The notes under the pieces: generated by a model
Seen by the model: only the letters and a program-made list of their open reading frames with translations
What the model was told of the DNA's origin: nothing
The model's database searches: none
NCBI RefSeq assembly: GCF_000420385.1
Contig: NZ_ATUV01000001.1
Location: forward strand, 1-64,000
Direction of reading: 5' to 3'
DNA from: Hippea alviniae EP5-r
GTDB lineage: Bacteria; Campylobacterota_A; Desulfurellia; Desulfurellales; Hippeaceae
DNA length: 64,000 nt
Part shown: piece after piece, positions 34,414 to 42,632 of the stretch
Layout of the letters: every line of letters begins with the position of its first letter
How positions within the stretch are numbered: position 1 is the stretch's first letter
Position numbers and translations under genes: made by a program

Positions 34414-36090
34414 ATGAAACACAACATGGTTAATTACGAAGAGGAAGTTAGAAATTTTAAACTGGAAGTTCCAGAGTATTACAACTTTGCCTTTGATGTG
34501 GTTGACAAATGGGCGGAAGATAGGACGAAGTTGGCTTTGGTCTGGGCTGATACGACTGGTAAAACGATAAAAAAATATACATTTTGGGACATCTCTATGA
34601 TGTCAAATAAATTTGCCAATGTGCTTTTGAGTTTAGGCATTAAGAAGGGTGACCATGTGTTTATAATGGTGCCAAGGATTGTTGAGTGGTATGCTGTGAT
34701 GCTTGGTTTGAATAAAGTTGGTGCTGTTGCTATGCCTGCACCAAATATTTTAATGCCTGATGATATAAGGTATCGCATAAGACAGGGTGAAGCTGTTATG
34801 GCTATAGCTTCTGCGTCCAATGCGTCTAAGGTTGAGCAGGCATGCTCAAACGGTGATTGTCCTTCTTTAAAGGTGAAAATGATAATAGATGGTGATTTAG
34901 AAGGCTGGGTTTCATTTGAAAATCAGATGGATAAAGCAACGGATAAACTTTCTAAGGATGATGTTGAGCCGACGAAGGCAACAGACCCGCTACTCATATA
35001 TTTCACAAGTGGGACTACGAAATATCCGAAAATGGTTATGCATGAGCAGTCTTATGCTTTGGCGCATATAGTAACTGCTAAATATTGGCACGACTTACAA
35101 CCAACAGATTTACATTGGACGATTTCGGATACAGGCTGGGGCAAGGCTGTCTGGGGTAAACTTTACGGTCAGTGGCAAATTGGCGCTGCTGTGTTTATGC
35201 ATAATGCGGGTGCTCATTTTGACCCGAAGATAACATTAAGGTTGCTTACAACTCAAGGTATAACATCTTTCTGTGCTCCACCCACTGTTTACAGAATGTT
35301 GATTCAGGAAGATTTAAGTAAATATGATTTTTCGTCTTTGAGACACTGCACTTCTGCTGGTGAGCCAATAAATCCAGAAGTTATAAAGGCATGGAAAAAC
35401 GCAACAGGAACACTGATATATGATGGGTATGGTCAGACAGAAAGTGTTTTGCTTGTTGCTAACTATCCATGTATGCCGATTAAGTATGGCTCAATGGGCA
35501 AGCCCGTACCTGGGTTCGATGTTAAAATTGTTGACGATGATGGAAATGAGATGCCTGTTGGAGAGCCAGGACATATAGCTGTTAGAATAAAGCCTGAGCA
35601 TCCGATAGGTTTAACTAAGGGTTATTATAAAGATGAAGCTGCAACAGCCGAAGCATTTAGGGGTGATTTCTATTTTACTGGCGATAGGGCTTATCAGGAT
35701 GTTGACGGTTATTTCTGGTTCTATGGAAGAGCAGACGATGTAATTAAGTCGTCTGGATACAGGATTGGCCCATTTGAAGTTGAAAGTGCTCTTCAAGAAC
35801 ATCCGGCTGTTGTTGAGAGTGCTGTTGTTGGAAGTCCAGACCCAATAAGAGGAACAATTGTCAAAGCGTTTATTATACTTGCTGATGGTTATGAGCCAGG
35901 TGAAGAGTTAATAAGAGATATTCAGGATTTTGTAAAGAAGAAGACAGCACCCTATAAGTATCCACGGGAGATAGAGTTTGTAAAAGAGTTGCCAAAAACA
36001 ATAAGTGGCAAGATAAAGAGAGCCGTTTTAAGGAGAATGGAGATAGAAAGAAAGCTGGGCAAAAAGGGCTCAAACGGTTCTATAGTATAA
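34414..36090 (+). CDS. Acyl-CoA synthetase, medium-chain (MACS) type
   Basis: 558 aa, ANL superfamily. Nucleotide loop YFTSGTTKYPKMV (~193), IYDGYGQTES, FTGDRAYQDVDGYFWFYGR, the hinge DDVIKSSGYRIGPFEVE, and the catalytic lysine in PKTISGKIKR. Motif spelling (TSDTGWGKAVWG-like ISDTGWGKAVWGKLYGQW) matches MACS/butyrate-CoA ligases rather than acetyl-CoA synthetase (~650 aa). It activates a short or medium-chain fatty acid to acyl-CoA with ATP to AMP. An N-terminal second ATG (codon 5) is possible. It is 10 bases before the next ligase gene. Confidence 0.87.
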   Translation: MKHNMVNYEEEVRNFKLEVPEYYNFAFDVVDKWAEDRTKLALVWADTTGKTIKKYTFWDISMMSNKFANVLLSLGIKKGDHVFIMVPRIVEWYAVMLGLNKVGAVAMPAPNILMPDDIRYRIRQGEAVMAIASASNASKVEQACSNGDCPSLKVKMIIDGDLEGWVSFENQMDKATDKLSKDDVEPTKATDPLLIYFTSGTTKYPKMVMHEQSYALAHIVTAKYWHDLQPTDLHWTISDTGWGKAVWGKLYGQWQIGAAVFMHNAGAHFDPKITLRLLTTQGITSFCAPPTVYRMLIQEDLSKYDFSSLRHCTSAGEPINPEVIKAWKNATGTLIYDGYGQTESVLLVANYPCMPIKYGSMGKPVPGFDVKIVDDDGNEMPVGEPGHIAVRIKPEHPIGLTKGYYKDEAATAEAFRGDFYFTGDRAYQDVDGYFWFYGRADDVIKSSGYRIGPFEVESALQEHPAVVESAVVGSPDPIRGTIVKAFIILADGYEPGEELIRDIQDFVKKKTAPYKYPREIEFVKELPKTISGKIKRAVLRRMEIERKLGKKGSNGSIV

Positions 36091-36100
36091 GGGGGAGATT

Positions 36101-37801
36101 ATGTCCATGTTAAGCTATGCGTTTGAAGGTTCAACGACGCCATTTATAGCAAAAACTATTGGAGATGTTTTAGACGAAGCTGCGGAGAAATATTCAAATA
36201 ATGACTGTTTAATAAGTTTGCATCAAAATATAAAAATGAATTATAGAGAGTTTAAAGAAGAAGTGGATAGGCTTGCCAAGGGACTTTTGGCACTTGGCAT
36301 AAAAAAGGGTGATAAGGTTGCCATCTGGTCAACGAATAATGTTGAATGGGTTTTGACGCAATTTGCAACGGCAAAAATAGGTGCTGTGCTTGTTACTGTA
36401 AACCCTGCATATAGAACTAATGAGCTTGAGTATGCCTTGAAGCAATCAGAAGTTAATACGCTTATTTTGATAGAGAATTTTAAAACTTCGGATTATATAG
36501 ATATGTTCTATAAAGTTGCACCGTTTGCCCGTGGTGCTATACCTGGACAGATTCACTCAAACAAACTGCCGCACTTAAGGAATGTTATTTGTATAAGCGA
36601 TACAAAGCATACGGGCATGTTTAAATGGAAAGATGTGCTTGATATGGCAAGCAGAGTTGATGATAGTGAACTTAGGGATAGACAAAAGAGCCTTGATTTT
36701 GACGATGCAATAAACATTCAATACACATCGGGAACAACGGGATTCCCTAAGGCTGCAACATTGAGTCATTTTAACATTCTCAACAACGGGTTCTTTGTAG
36801 GCGAAATGATGAAGTTTACCGATAAGGATAGACTCTGCATACCTGTGCCGTTTTATCACTGTTTCGGCATGGTTATGAGTAATTTGACATGTGTAACGCA
36901 TGGTGCAACGATGGTTTTACCTAGTGAATATTTCAATCCTTTGGCTGTTTTGAAGGCTGTTGAGCAGGAGAAGTGCACTGCTTTGCATGGTGTTCCTACT
37001 ATGTTTATAGCTGAGCTTGAGCATCCGGACTTTAAAAAGTTTGATTTATCAACATTAAGAACAGGTATAATGGCTGGTTCTCCGTGTCCGGTTGAAGTAA
37101 TGAAGCGGGTTAATACAGAAATGCACATGAGTCAGGTTGAGATAGCTTATGGTCAGACAGAGGCAAGCCCAGTTATAACACAAACTCCTGCAGATGATAC
37201 GCTTGAGCATAGGACCGAGACAGTAGGACGACCACTACCTTATGTGGAAGTAAAGATAATCGACCCTGAGACGGGTAAGATTCTGCCTGTTGGCGAACAA
37301 GGTGAGCTATGCGCTCGTGGATATAATGTTATGAAATATTACTACAACAACCCAAAGGCAACGGCAGAAGCAATAGATGAAGATGGATGGCTACATACAG
37401 GTGACCTTGCAACAATGACGGAAGATGGATATTTCAAGATAACGGGCAGAATTAAGGATATGATAATCAGAGGCGGTCAAAATATTTACCCAAGAGAGAT
37501 AGAAGAGTTCTTATACACGCACCCGAAGGTTGCAGATGTGCAGGTTATCGGTGTGCCTGACAGAAAATACGGCGAAGAAGTTTGTGCATGGATTAGGCTT
37601 AAAGAAGGTGAGACGGCAACAGAAGAAGAGATTAAAGAGTATTGCCAGGGCAGGATAGCTCATTACAAGATTCCAAAATATATCAAGTTCACCGACTCAT
37701 TTCCAATGACGGTTACGGGCAAGATAAGAAAGGTTGAGATGCGAGAGATTTCCATAAAAGAACTTGGCCTTGAAGATGTTGCCAAAATAGAGACTGCTTA
37801 A
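36101..37801 (+). CDS. Long-/medium-chain fatty-acid-CoA ligase family protein
   Basis: 566 aa. A second ANL-superfamily ligase in the same operon: INIQYTSGTTGFPKAATLSH (~207), VEIAYGQTEASPVI, HTGDLATMTEDGYFKITGR, DMIIRGGQNIYPREIEEF and PMTVTGKIRKVEM with the catalytic lysine. The whole length aligns with FadD-like enzymes. Two different ligases side by side suggest activation of acids of different chain length for oxidation. No beta-oxidation gene lies in the window. GGGGGAG precedes the ATG; a second ATG two codons on is possible. Confidence 0.87.
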   Translation: MSMLSYAFEGSTTPFIAKTIGDVLDEAAEKYSNNDCLISLHQNIKMNYREFKEEVDRLAKGLLALGIKKGDKVAIWSTNNVEWVLTQFATAKIGAVLVTVNPAYRTNELEYALKQSEVNTLILIENFKTSDYIDMFYKVAPFARGAIPGQIHSNKLPHLRNVICISDTKHTGMFKWKDVLDMASRVDDSELRDRQKSLDFDDAINIQYTSGTTGFPKAATLSHFNILNNGFFVGEMMKFTDKDRLCIPVPFYHCFGMVMSNLTCVTHGATMVLPSEYFNPLAVLKAVEQEKCTALHGVPTMFIAELEHPDFKKFDLSTLRTGIMAGSPCPVEVMKRVNTEMHMSQVEIAYGQTEASPVITQTPADDTLEHRTETVGRPLPYVEVKIIDPETGKILPVGEQGELCARGYNVMKYYYNNPKATAEAIDEDGWLHTGDLATMTEDGYFKITGRIKDMIIRGGQNIYPREIEEFLYTHPKVADVQVIGVPDRKYGEEVCAWIRLKEGETATEEEIKEYCQGRIAHYKIPKYIKFTDSFPMTVTGKIRKVEMREISIKELGLEDVAKIETA

Positions 37802-37826
37802 AGGGTATCAAGGGGGTGTGAGGCAG

Positions 37827-37853
37827 GCCGGCTTTTTTAAGCCGGCTTTTTTG
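37827..37853 (+). terminator. Terminator of the acyl-CoA ligase operon
   Basis: GCCGGCTT (37827-37834), TTTT loop, AAGCCGGC (37839-37846), then TTTTTTG. Perfect 8-bp stem. Confidence 0.92.
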
Positions 37854-38007
37854 TTTGTAATAGCTTGTAAAAAGGTATAAATTTTACTTCTGTTTTGTCT
37901 ATGTTGATAGTCTCTTTAGTTTTAGTCGGACTTTTTTAAAGTCAACTTTTAAAATAATCGGGTTGAATTGAATCTATATTTTGTAAAAGTAAAGATAGTT
38001 GCAGCTT
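37854..38007. other. Gene-free spacer before the toxin-antitoxin patch
   Basis: A/T-rich spacer between the terminator and the hicA-like remnant. It contains a short inverted repeat (GACTTT...AAAGTC near 37929-37942). I see no ORF, promoter or RNA gene that I can support. Confidence 0.5.
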
Positions 38008-38100
38008 TTAGCTATCCTGCTTTTGATTTATAATATCGAGAAGTTGTTTTACTATTTTGGGATGTAGAGTTTTTCCTGTGTGATAAGGTAGAAAAATATC
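38008..38100 (-). pseudogene. C-terminal remnant of a HicA/YcfA-like toxin gene
   Basis: On the minus strand, 30 codons read DIFLPYHTGKTLHPKIVKQL then LDIINQKQDS and a stop. The PYHTGKTL-x2-K-x-VKQLL pattern is the typical end of HicA-type mRNA interferases. Immediately upstream in frame is TAA, and neither the conserved GSH-containing core nor a start exists. It lies just downstream of an intact RelE-like toxin gene and shows that another system decayed here. Confidence 0.65.
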
Positions 38101-38119
38101 TTAAGAGTCAGCTTTGGGA

Positions 38120-38386
38120 TTAGAGCTTTTTATAAACTTCCTTTCTATGTCTTATTCTTATGATTTGAATAGTTAGAGTGTTCTGCTCAACACTGTAGAT
38201 TATCCTATAGTCTCCTTCTCTTGCACGATAAAGGTTGTGGGTATTTTTTAATCTTTTGCAGCCTGGAAAGAATGGATCTTCTTTTAATTTTTCAACCTTA
38301 AGCAGAATCTTTTTTATGCTCTCTTTAGGTAACTTTTTGAGTTCTTTAACTGCTGATTTTTTCCAGTAGATTTTGTATTTAGACAA
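38120..38386 (-). CDS. RelE/ParE-family toxin
   Basis: 88 aa. RelE superfamily: WKKSAVKELKKLPKESIKKI near the N-terminus, DPFFPGCKRLKNTHNLYRAREGDYRIIYSVE (residues ~37-67) and the terminal IIRIRHRKEVYKKL with the basic/Tyr residues used in ribosome-dependent mRNA cleavage. It overlaps the upstream antitoxin by 8 bases, the normal antitoxin-toxin arrangement. It appears intact. Confidence 0.9.
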   Translation of the reverse strand: MSKYKIYWKKSAVKELKKLPKESIKKILLKVEKLKEDPFFPGCKRLKNTHNLYRAREGDYRIIYSVEQNTLTIQIIRIRHRKEVYKKL

Positions 38387-38576
38387 CTCCTTCTTCCTTT
38401 AGTGTTCTTAAAAGTTCATCGTGTGATATTGTGGGTTCATCTCTTCTTTCTAAAGCTATCCTTAAATCTTCAAGATCTTCTATGAGTTCAGAAAATTCTT
38501 CAAGTGGCAGAATGACAAACTTCTCACCTTTTTCGTTTGTTATATATTCTGCTTTTAGGTTTTTAATGTTAATCAT
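38379..38576 (-). CDS. RelB/Phd-type antitoxin
   Basis: 65 aa from ATG 38576, preceded by GAAGGAGAG; the longer frame back to 38711 has no Shine-Dalgarno and crosses the promoter. N-terminal NLKAEYITNEKGEKFVILPLEEFSELIEDLEDL is the Phd/YefM-like dimer part. The charged C-terminal tail should wrap the toxin. Such proteins usually repress their own promoter. It is homologous to the divergent orphan antitoxin at 38700. Confidence 0.85.
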   Translation of the reverse strand: MINIKNLKAEYITNEKGEKFVILPLEEFSELIEDLEDLRIALERRDEPTISHDELLRTLKEEGVV

Positions 38577-38603
38577 CTTTCTCTCCTTCTTTGATTTTCT
38601 TAA

Positions 38604-38631
38604 ATTATAACGATTTTCTTGCTGTTTGCAA
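38604..38631 (-). promoter_or_regulatory. Promoter of the relBE-like operon
   Basis: On the minus strand: TTGCAA (38631-38626), 16-base spacer, TATAAT (38609-38604), 28 bases before the antitoxin ATG. Confidence 0.6.
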
Positions 38632-38699
38632 AGGTTAGATTCATTTGTGTTGCCTTTAAAAAATTGGTTTGATAGACTTTTAAAGATAGGAGGTGAGCT

Positions 38700-38894
38700 A
38701 TGTCCATTCAATTTGTATTTGATAATAACGGTAATAAACTGGCTGTTATTTTGCCTATAGAAGAGTATGAGAGAATGTGTGAAGATTTAGAAGAGCTTGA
38801 GTCTATTAGGGCTTATGATTTAGCAAAAAACTCGAGCGATGAAGAGATACCATTTGAGAAGGCTATAGAGGGTATAGAGCATGGACTGTCTTGA
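38700..38894 (+). CDS. Orphan Phd/RelB-type antitoxin
   Basis: 64 aa. NNGNKLAVILPIEEYERMCEDLEELESIRAYD closely follows the pattern of the divergent antitoxin (KFVILPLEEFSELIEDLEDLRIAL). The C-terminal part ends EIPFEKAIEGIEHGLS. Excellent AGGAGGTGAG Shine-Dalgarno. No toxin follows. Instead its last 14 bases overlap the start of murE, so its toxin was lost or it now acts on a toxin elsewhere, possibly the RelE-like one next door. It may be cotranscribed with murE. Confidence 0.8.
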   Translation: MSIQFVFDNNGNKLAVILPIEEYERMCEDLEELESIRAYDLAKNSSDEEIPFEKAIEGIEHGLS

Positions 38895-40260
38895 AAAAGT
38901 AAAACAGTTTAATCCCGTTGATATGGTCTATGATTCAAGAGAAGTAGGAGAAGGTTATCTGTTTTTTGCCCTTAAGGGTTTTAATGTTGATGCAAATAGG
39001 TTTGTTCCTGATTTGCTTAAGCGTTTCAAGAAGATTCTTGTTATTAGTGAGAAAGAATTTGATGATGAGCGCTGTGTAAGGGTTGATGATATAAAGGGAT
39101 GCATGGGTATTGTTGCTGATTGGTTTTTTAATCATCCTTCAAAAAAGCTCAAAGTTGTTGGTATAACAGGAACGAATGGCAAAACAACAACAACCTATCT
39201 GCTTAAAAGTATCTTTGAAGACGGAGAGATAATTGGCACAACGGGTTGGACGATTAAAGATGAGAGATTTAAGCTTAAAAACACAACGCCTGAGTCGATT
39301 GATTTGCATAGAATTCTAAACAGGATGGCACTTGCAGGCAGTAAGTACTGTTTTGCTGAAGTTTCATCACATGCTATCAGTCTAAGGAGAATTGAAGGTA
39401 TTGAGTTTGCCTTGAAGGTGTTTACCAATATCTCTCAAGACCATTTGGATTTTTACGGGACGCTTGAGAATTATGCTCAAGCCAAACTTTCGTTTTTTGA
39501 AAGACTTAAGCCGAAGGTTGTAAATATAGACGATGAGTGGGGCAAGAGAATTGTTGATGCTGCAACGATTAGCTATGGATTTTCTGAAATGGCATTTATA
39601 AGGCCTGTTGTCTATGAGTATTCGCTTGACGGTATAAGAGCCAAAATAAACGCATTTGGCAGGCTTTTTGATATAAAATCGTCCATGATTGGTGAATATA
39701 ATCTGTATAATATTATGGCTGCAATAGGCGTTGCATATTTTTTTGGTGTTGATTTTGCAAAAATTGAAGAAGGTGTTGCAAAAAGCAAAGGGGCACCTGG
39801 CAGGCTTGAGTTCTATTCAAAAGATGGTGTGTATGCTGTGATTGATTATGCTCATACGGATGATGCGATGAGAAATGTGCTTGAAGCTCTAAACAGGATA
39901 AAAAAGGGAAGAATTATAACCGTCTTTGGTGCAGGTGGCGACAGGGACAAAGGTAAAAGGCCCAAGATGGGAGCAGTTGCTGAAAGGTTAAGCGATATAG
40001 TTGTCATAACAAGTGATAATCCAAGAAGTGAAGAGCCAGAAGCTATTATAAACGATATTTTAAGCGGTGTGAAAGATAAAGAAAAAGTTGTAGTTGAACC
40101 TGATAGATTTGAAGCAATAAAAAAGGCATTAGAGATAGCTCAAAAAGGTGATATTGTCGCTATTTTAGGTAAAGGACACGAAGATTATCAGATATTGAAA
40201 GATAGAACAATTCACTTTGACGATGCTGAAGTGGTGAGAGAGCTTTGGGGATTAGCTTAG
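38881..40260 (+). CDS. murE: UDP-N-acetylmuramoyl-tripeptide synthetase MurE (meso-DAP adding)
   Basis: 459 aa. ATP loop VVGITGTNGKTTTTYLL (~94-110), FAEVSSHAISLRRIEG and the C-terminal DNPR motif (ITSDNPRSEEPEAII) that recognises meso-diaminopimelate. It adds the third residue of the peptidoglycan stem peptide. It overlaps the orphan antitoxin gene by 14 bases and murF by 16 bases. It is slightly shorter than E. coli MurE (495 aa) in the N-terminal UMP-binding domain. Confidence 0.96.
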   Translation: MDCLEKVKQFNPVDMVYDSREVGEGYLFFALKGFNVDANRFVPDLLKRFKKILVISEKEFDDERCVRVDDIKGCMGIVADWFFNHPSKKLKVVGITGTNGKTTTTYLLKSIFEDGEIIGTTGWTIKDERFKLKNTTPESIDLHRILNRMALAGSKYCFAEVSSHAISLRRIEGIEFALKVFTNISQDHLDFYGTLENYAQAKLSFFERLKPKVVNIDDEWGKRIVDAATISYGFSEMAFIRPVVYEYSLDGIRAKINAFGRLFDIKSSMIGEYNLYNIMAAIGVAYFFGVDFAKIEEGVAKSKGAPGRLEFYSKDGVYAVIDYAHTDDAMRNVLEALNRIKKGRIITVFGAGGDRDKGKRPKMGAVAERLSDIVVITSDNPRSEEPEAIINDILSGVKDKEKVVVEPDRFEAIKKALEIAQKGDIVAILGKGHEDYQILKDRTIHFDDAEVVRELWGLA

Positions 40261-41537
40261 AAGAGTTATTTGATGTTATAAAGCCCTTAGAAGTTAATTT
40301 GCCTTTCGACATAAAGGAGTTAAATGGCTTTTCAATAGATTCAAGAACTATTAAAAAGGGCGAAGTGTTTATAGCGATTAAAGGAGACAGGTTTGATGGA
40401 AACGATTTTGGCAAGGATGCCGTGAAAAAAGGAGCGCTTTTTTCTATCGTCGAGAGAGAGATTGATGCACCCTTCGTGAAGGTTAAAGACGGTTTTGAAG
40501 CTTTGAAAGAGATTGCAAAACTTAAGCTTGAAAAGTCAAATGCTGAATCTATCGCAGTTGTTGGTTCTGTTGGCAAGACCACAACAAAGGAGCTTTTGAC
40601 GTCGTTTTTATCCTGTTGTGGGAGTGTTCATAAGACAGTCCAAAATGAGAATAATGTTATAGGTGTTGCAAAAACACTGATTGGTCTCAACAATGAAGAT
40701 TTCTGTGTTGTTGAAGTGGGTATAAATCAAAAGAATGAGATGGAGCAGATTGCATCGTTTTTTAAACCCGATTATGTGCTGTTTTTGAATGTTTCACGGG
40801 TGCATCTTGAGTTTCTGAAAGATTTAGAAAGTGTTTTTAAAGAGAAGAGTAAGATAATAACGGATAAGAGCTTTGTTGTTTATAATGCCGATGATGAGAT
40901 TTTGAGTAGGCATTTTAAGAATAAGGATTTTTTGAGCTTTGGTTTTAAAAAGGGTAAAGTTAAGGGGAAGGTTGTTGATGGCTCTGTTAAAATCGAAAAT
41001 CTAAGGTTTAGGTTAAAAGACGAGATTAATCCATATACGCTGCTTTCTGCTTTTGCATGCTTTAGGGCTGTTTGTGAGAGTGAAAGTGAGTGTCTGATTG
41101 ATAAGCTTGAAAGCTTTGAGTCTGTTGGATACAGAATGAAGTTTGAGAAGTTAAGAGATACGAATTTTATACTTGACTGTTATAATGCCAATATCGATTC
41201 TATGAAGTATGCTATTGAAAAGCTTGCAGAAAAGAGTGGAAAAAAGCTTGCTGTTTTGGGTGATATGCTTGAGCTTGGTGAGTATTCAGAAGAGATTCAC
41301 AGGGAACTTGGAAGGTATGCTTCTAATTTTGAGATAGACCTTTTCTGTGTGGGTAGAGATGCGTTTTATATGTGTGAAGAGTTTGGGAGAAAATGTGAGT
41401 TTTTTGAGAATAAGTCTGATGTTGTTGCTAAACTTGAAAATGTGTTTGAAGAGTATGATTGGATTCTGCTTAAAGCATCAAGAGGGTTAAAACTTGAAGA
41501 GATATACTTTGAGTTGAAAGAAAGGGTGAAGAAGTAA
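40245..41537 (+). CDS. murF: UDP-MurNAc-tripeptide:D-Ala-D-Ala ligase MurF
   Basis: 430 aa. N-terminal GFSIDSRTIKKGEVFIAIKG (~28-47), ATP loop IAVVGSVGKTTTKELL (~101-116) and the QNENNVIGV signature, with C-terminal LGDMLELGEYSEEIHRELG. It adds D-Ala-D-Ala to the stem peptide. The likely start is TTG 40245 inside the end of murE; the first ATG is far downstream and would cut the conserved N-terminus, so a non-ATG start is needed. Confidence 0.94.
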   Translation: MGISLEELFDVIKPLEVNLPFDIKELNGFSIDSRTIKKGEVFIAIKGDRFDGNDFGKDAVKKGALFSIVEREIDAPFVKVKDGFEALKEIAKLKLEKSNAESIAVVGSVGKTTTKELLTSFLSCCGSVHKTVQNENNVIGVAKTLIGLNNEDFCVVEVGINQKNEMEQIASFFKPDYVLFLNVSRVHLEFLKDLESVFKEKSKIITDKSFVVYNADDEILSRHFKNKDFLSFGFKKGKVKGKVVDGSVKIENLRFRLKDEINPYTLLSAFACFRAVCESESECLIDKLESFESVGYRMKFEKLRDTNFILDCYNANIDSMKYAIEKLAEKSGKKLAVLGDMLELGEYSEEIHRELGRYASNFEIDLFCVGRDAFYMCEEFGRKCEFFENKSDVVAKLENVFEEYDWILLKASRGLKLEEIYFELKERVKK

Positions 41538-42628
41538 TGTTTTACTATATATTTTATGAGAAGTTGATGCACTTTTTCTCGCCATTCAATGTGTTTCATT
41601 ACATAACATTCAGGATGATTATGGCTTCTATTACTGCGCTTGGTTTGTCTTTATGGTTTGGCAAAAGGGTTATTCCATGGCTTAAGAAGATGCAGTTGAA
41701 AGATCAGTTTAAAGGGTATGAGCCACAATCACATAAGCAAAAAAGTGGAACACCAACGATTGGCGGCATAATTATATGGGGTGGCTTTTTTGTTTCTTCT
41801 CTTTTATGGATGAGATTTGATATTCTGCTTGACTGGATAGTTCTGTTTGGTGTTTTTGTTTTTGTCTGTATAGGTTTTTTGGATGATTTTTTGAAGATAA
41901 AGCGTGGCAAGAACAATGGGTTAAAGGCAAGAACAAAATTTGCCCTGCAGATAGTTGCAGCAATTGTTGTTGTTTGGCTGATTTACAGGTATGAGCTTAA
42001 AAACACGAACTGTGCGACATGTTTCTATATGCCTTTTGTTAAAAGTGGTGTGTTTGATTTGGGTCTGTTGTATCTGCTCGTTGGTGTGTTTGTTATTGTT
42101 GGTTCTTCAAATGCCGTTAATCTGACCGATGGACTTGATGGTCTTGCAACAGGTCCTTCACTTACGACGATTATGCCGTTGACGGTTTTTGCTTACATCT
42201 CTGGCAATACGATTTTTTCACATTACCTGCATTTGCCTTATATCTTTGGTGTTGGTGAGATAAGTATTCTGCTTAGTGCTTTGGCTGGTGCTCTACTTGG
42301 TTTTTTGTGGTATAACTGTTATCCAGCTGAAGTGTTTATGGGTGATACCGGTTCTTTGGCTTTGGGTGCATTTTTGGGGATAGTGGCCATTGCTATCAAG
42401 GAAGAGATTGTACTTGCCATTGCCGGTGGGATTTTTGTCGCTGAAACGCTTTCTGTTATTATTCAAGTTGCAAGTTATAAAACAACCGGTGAGAGAGTGT
42501 TTAGAATGGCTCCTATTCATCACCATTTTGAGCTTAAAGGTTGGCCGGAGTCTAAGGTTATTGTGAGATTCTGGATTATCTCGCTTGTGCTTGCACTTTT
42601 GAGTCTTACTGCCTTGAAGTTAAGGTGA
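41537..42628 (+). CDS. mraY: Phospho-MurNAc-pentapeptide transferase MraY
   Basis: 363 aa with about ten membrane segments. Cytoplasmic signatures: KSGTPTIGGIIIW, CIGFLDDFLKIKRGKNNGL (the aspartates of the active site), NLTDGLDGLATG, FMGDTGSLALGAFLG, and RMAPIHHHFELKGWPE. It makes lipid I on undecaprenyl phosphate, whose synthase (uppS) lies at 53948. It shares one base with murF. Confidence 0.97.
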   Translation: MFYYIFYEKLMHFFSPFNVFHYITFRMIMASITALGLSLWFGKRVIPWLKKMQLKDQFKGYEPQSHKQKSGTPTIGGIIIWGGFFVSSLLWMRFDILLDWIVLFGVFVFVCIGFLDDFLKIKRGKNNGLKARTKFALQIVAAIVVVWLIYRYELKNTNCATCFYMPFVKSGVFDLGLLYLLVGVFVIVGSSNAVNLTDGLDGLATGPSLTTIMPLTVFAYISGNTIFSHYLHLPYIFGVGEISILLSALAGALLGFLWYNCYPAEVFMGDTGSLALGAFLGIVAIAIKEEIVLAIAGGIFVAETLSVIIQVASYKTTGERVFRMAPIHHHFELKGWPESKVIVRFWIISLVLALLSLTALKLR

Positions 42629-42632
42629 GAAG

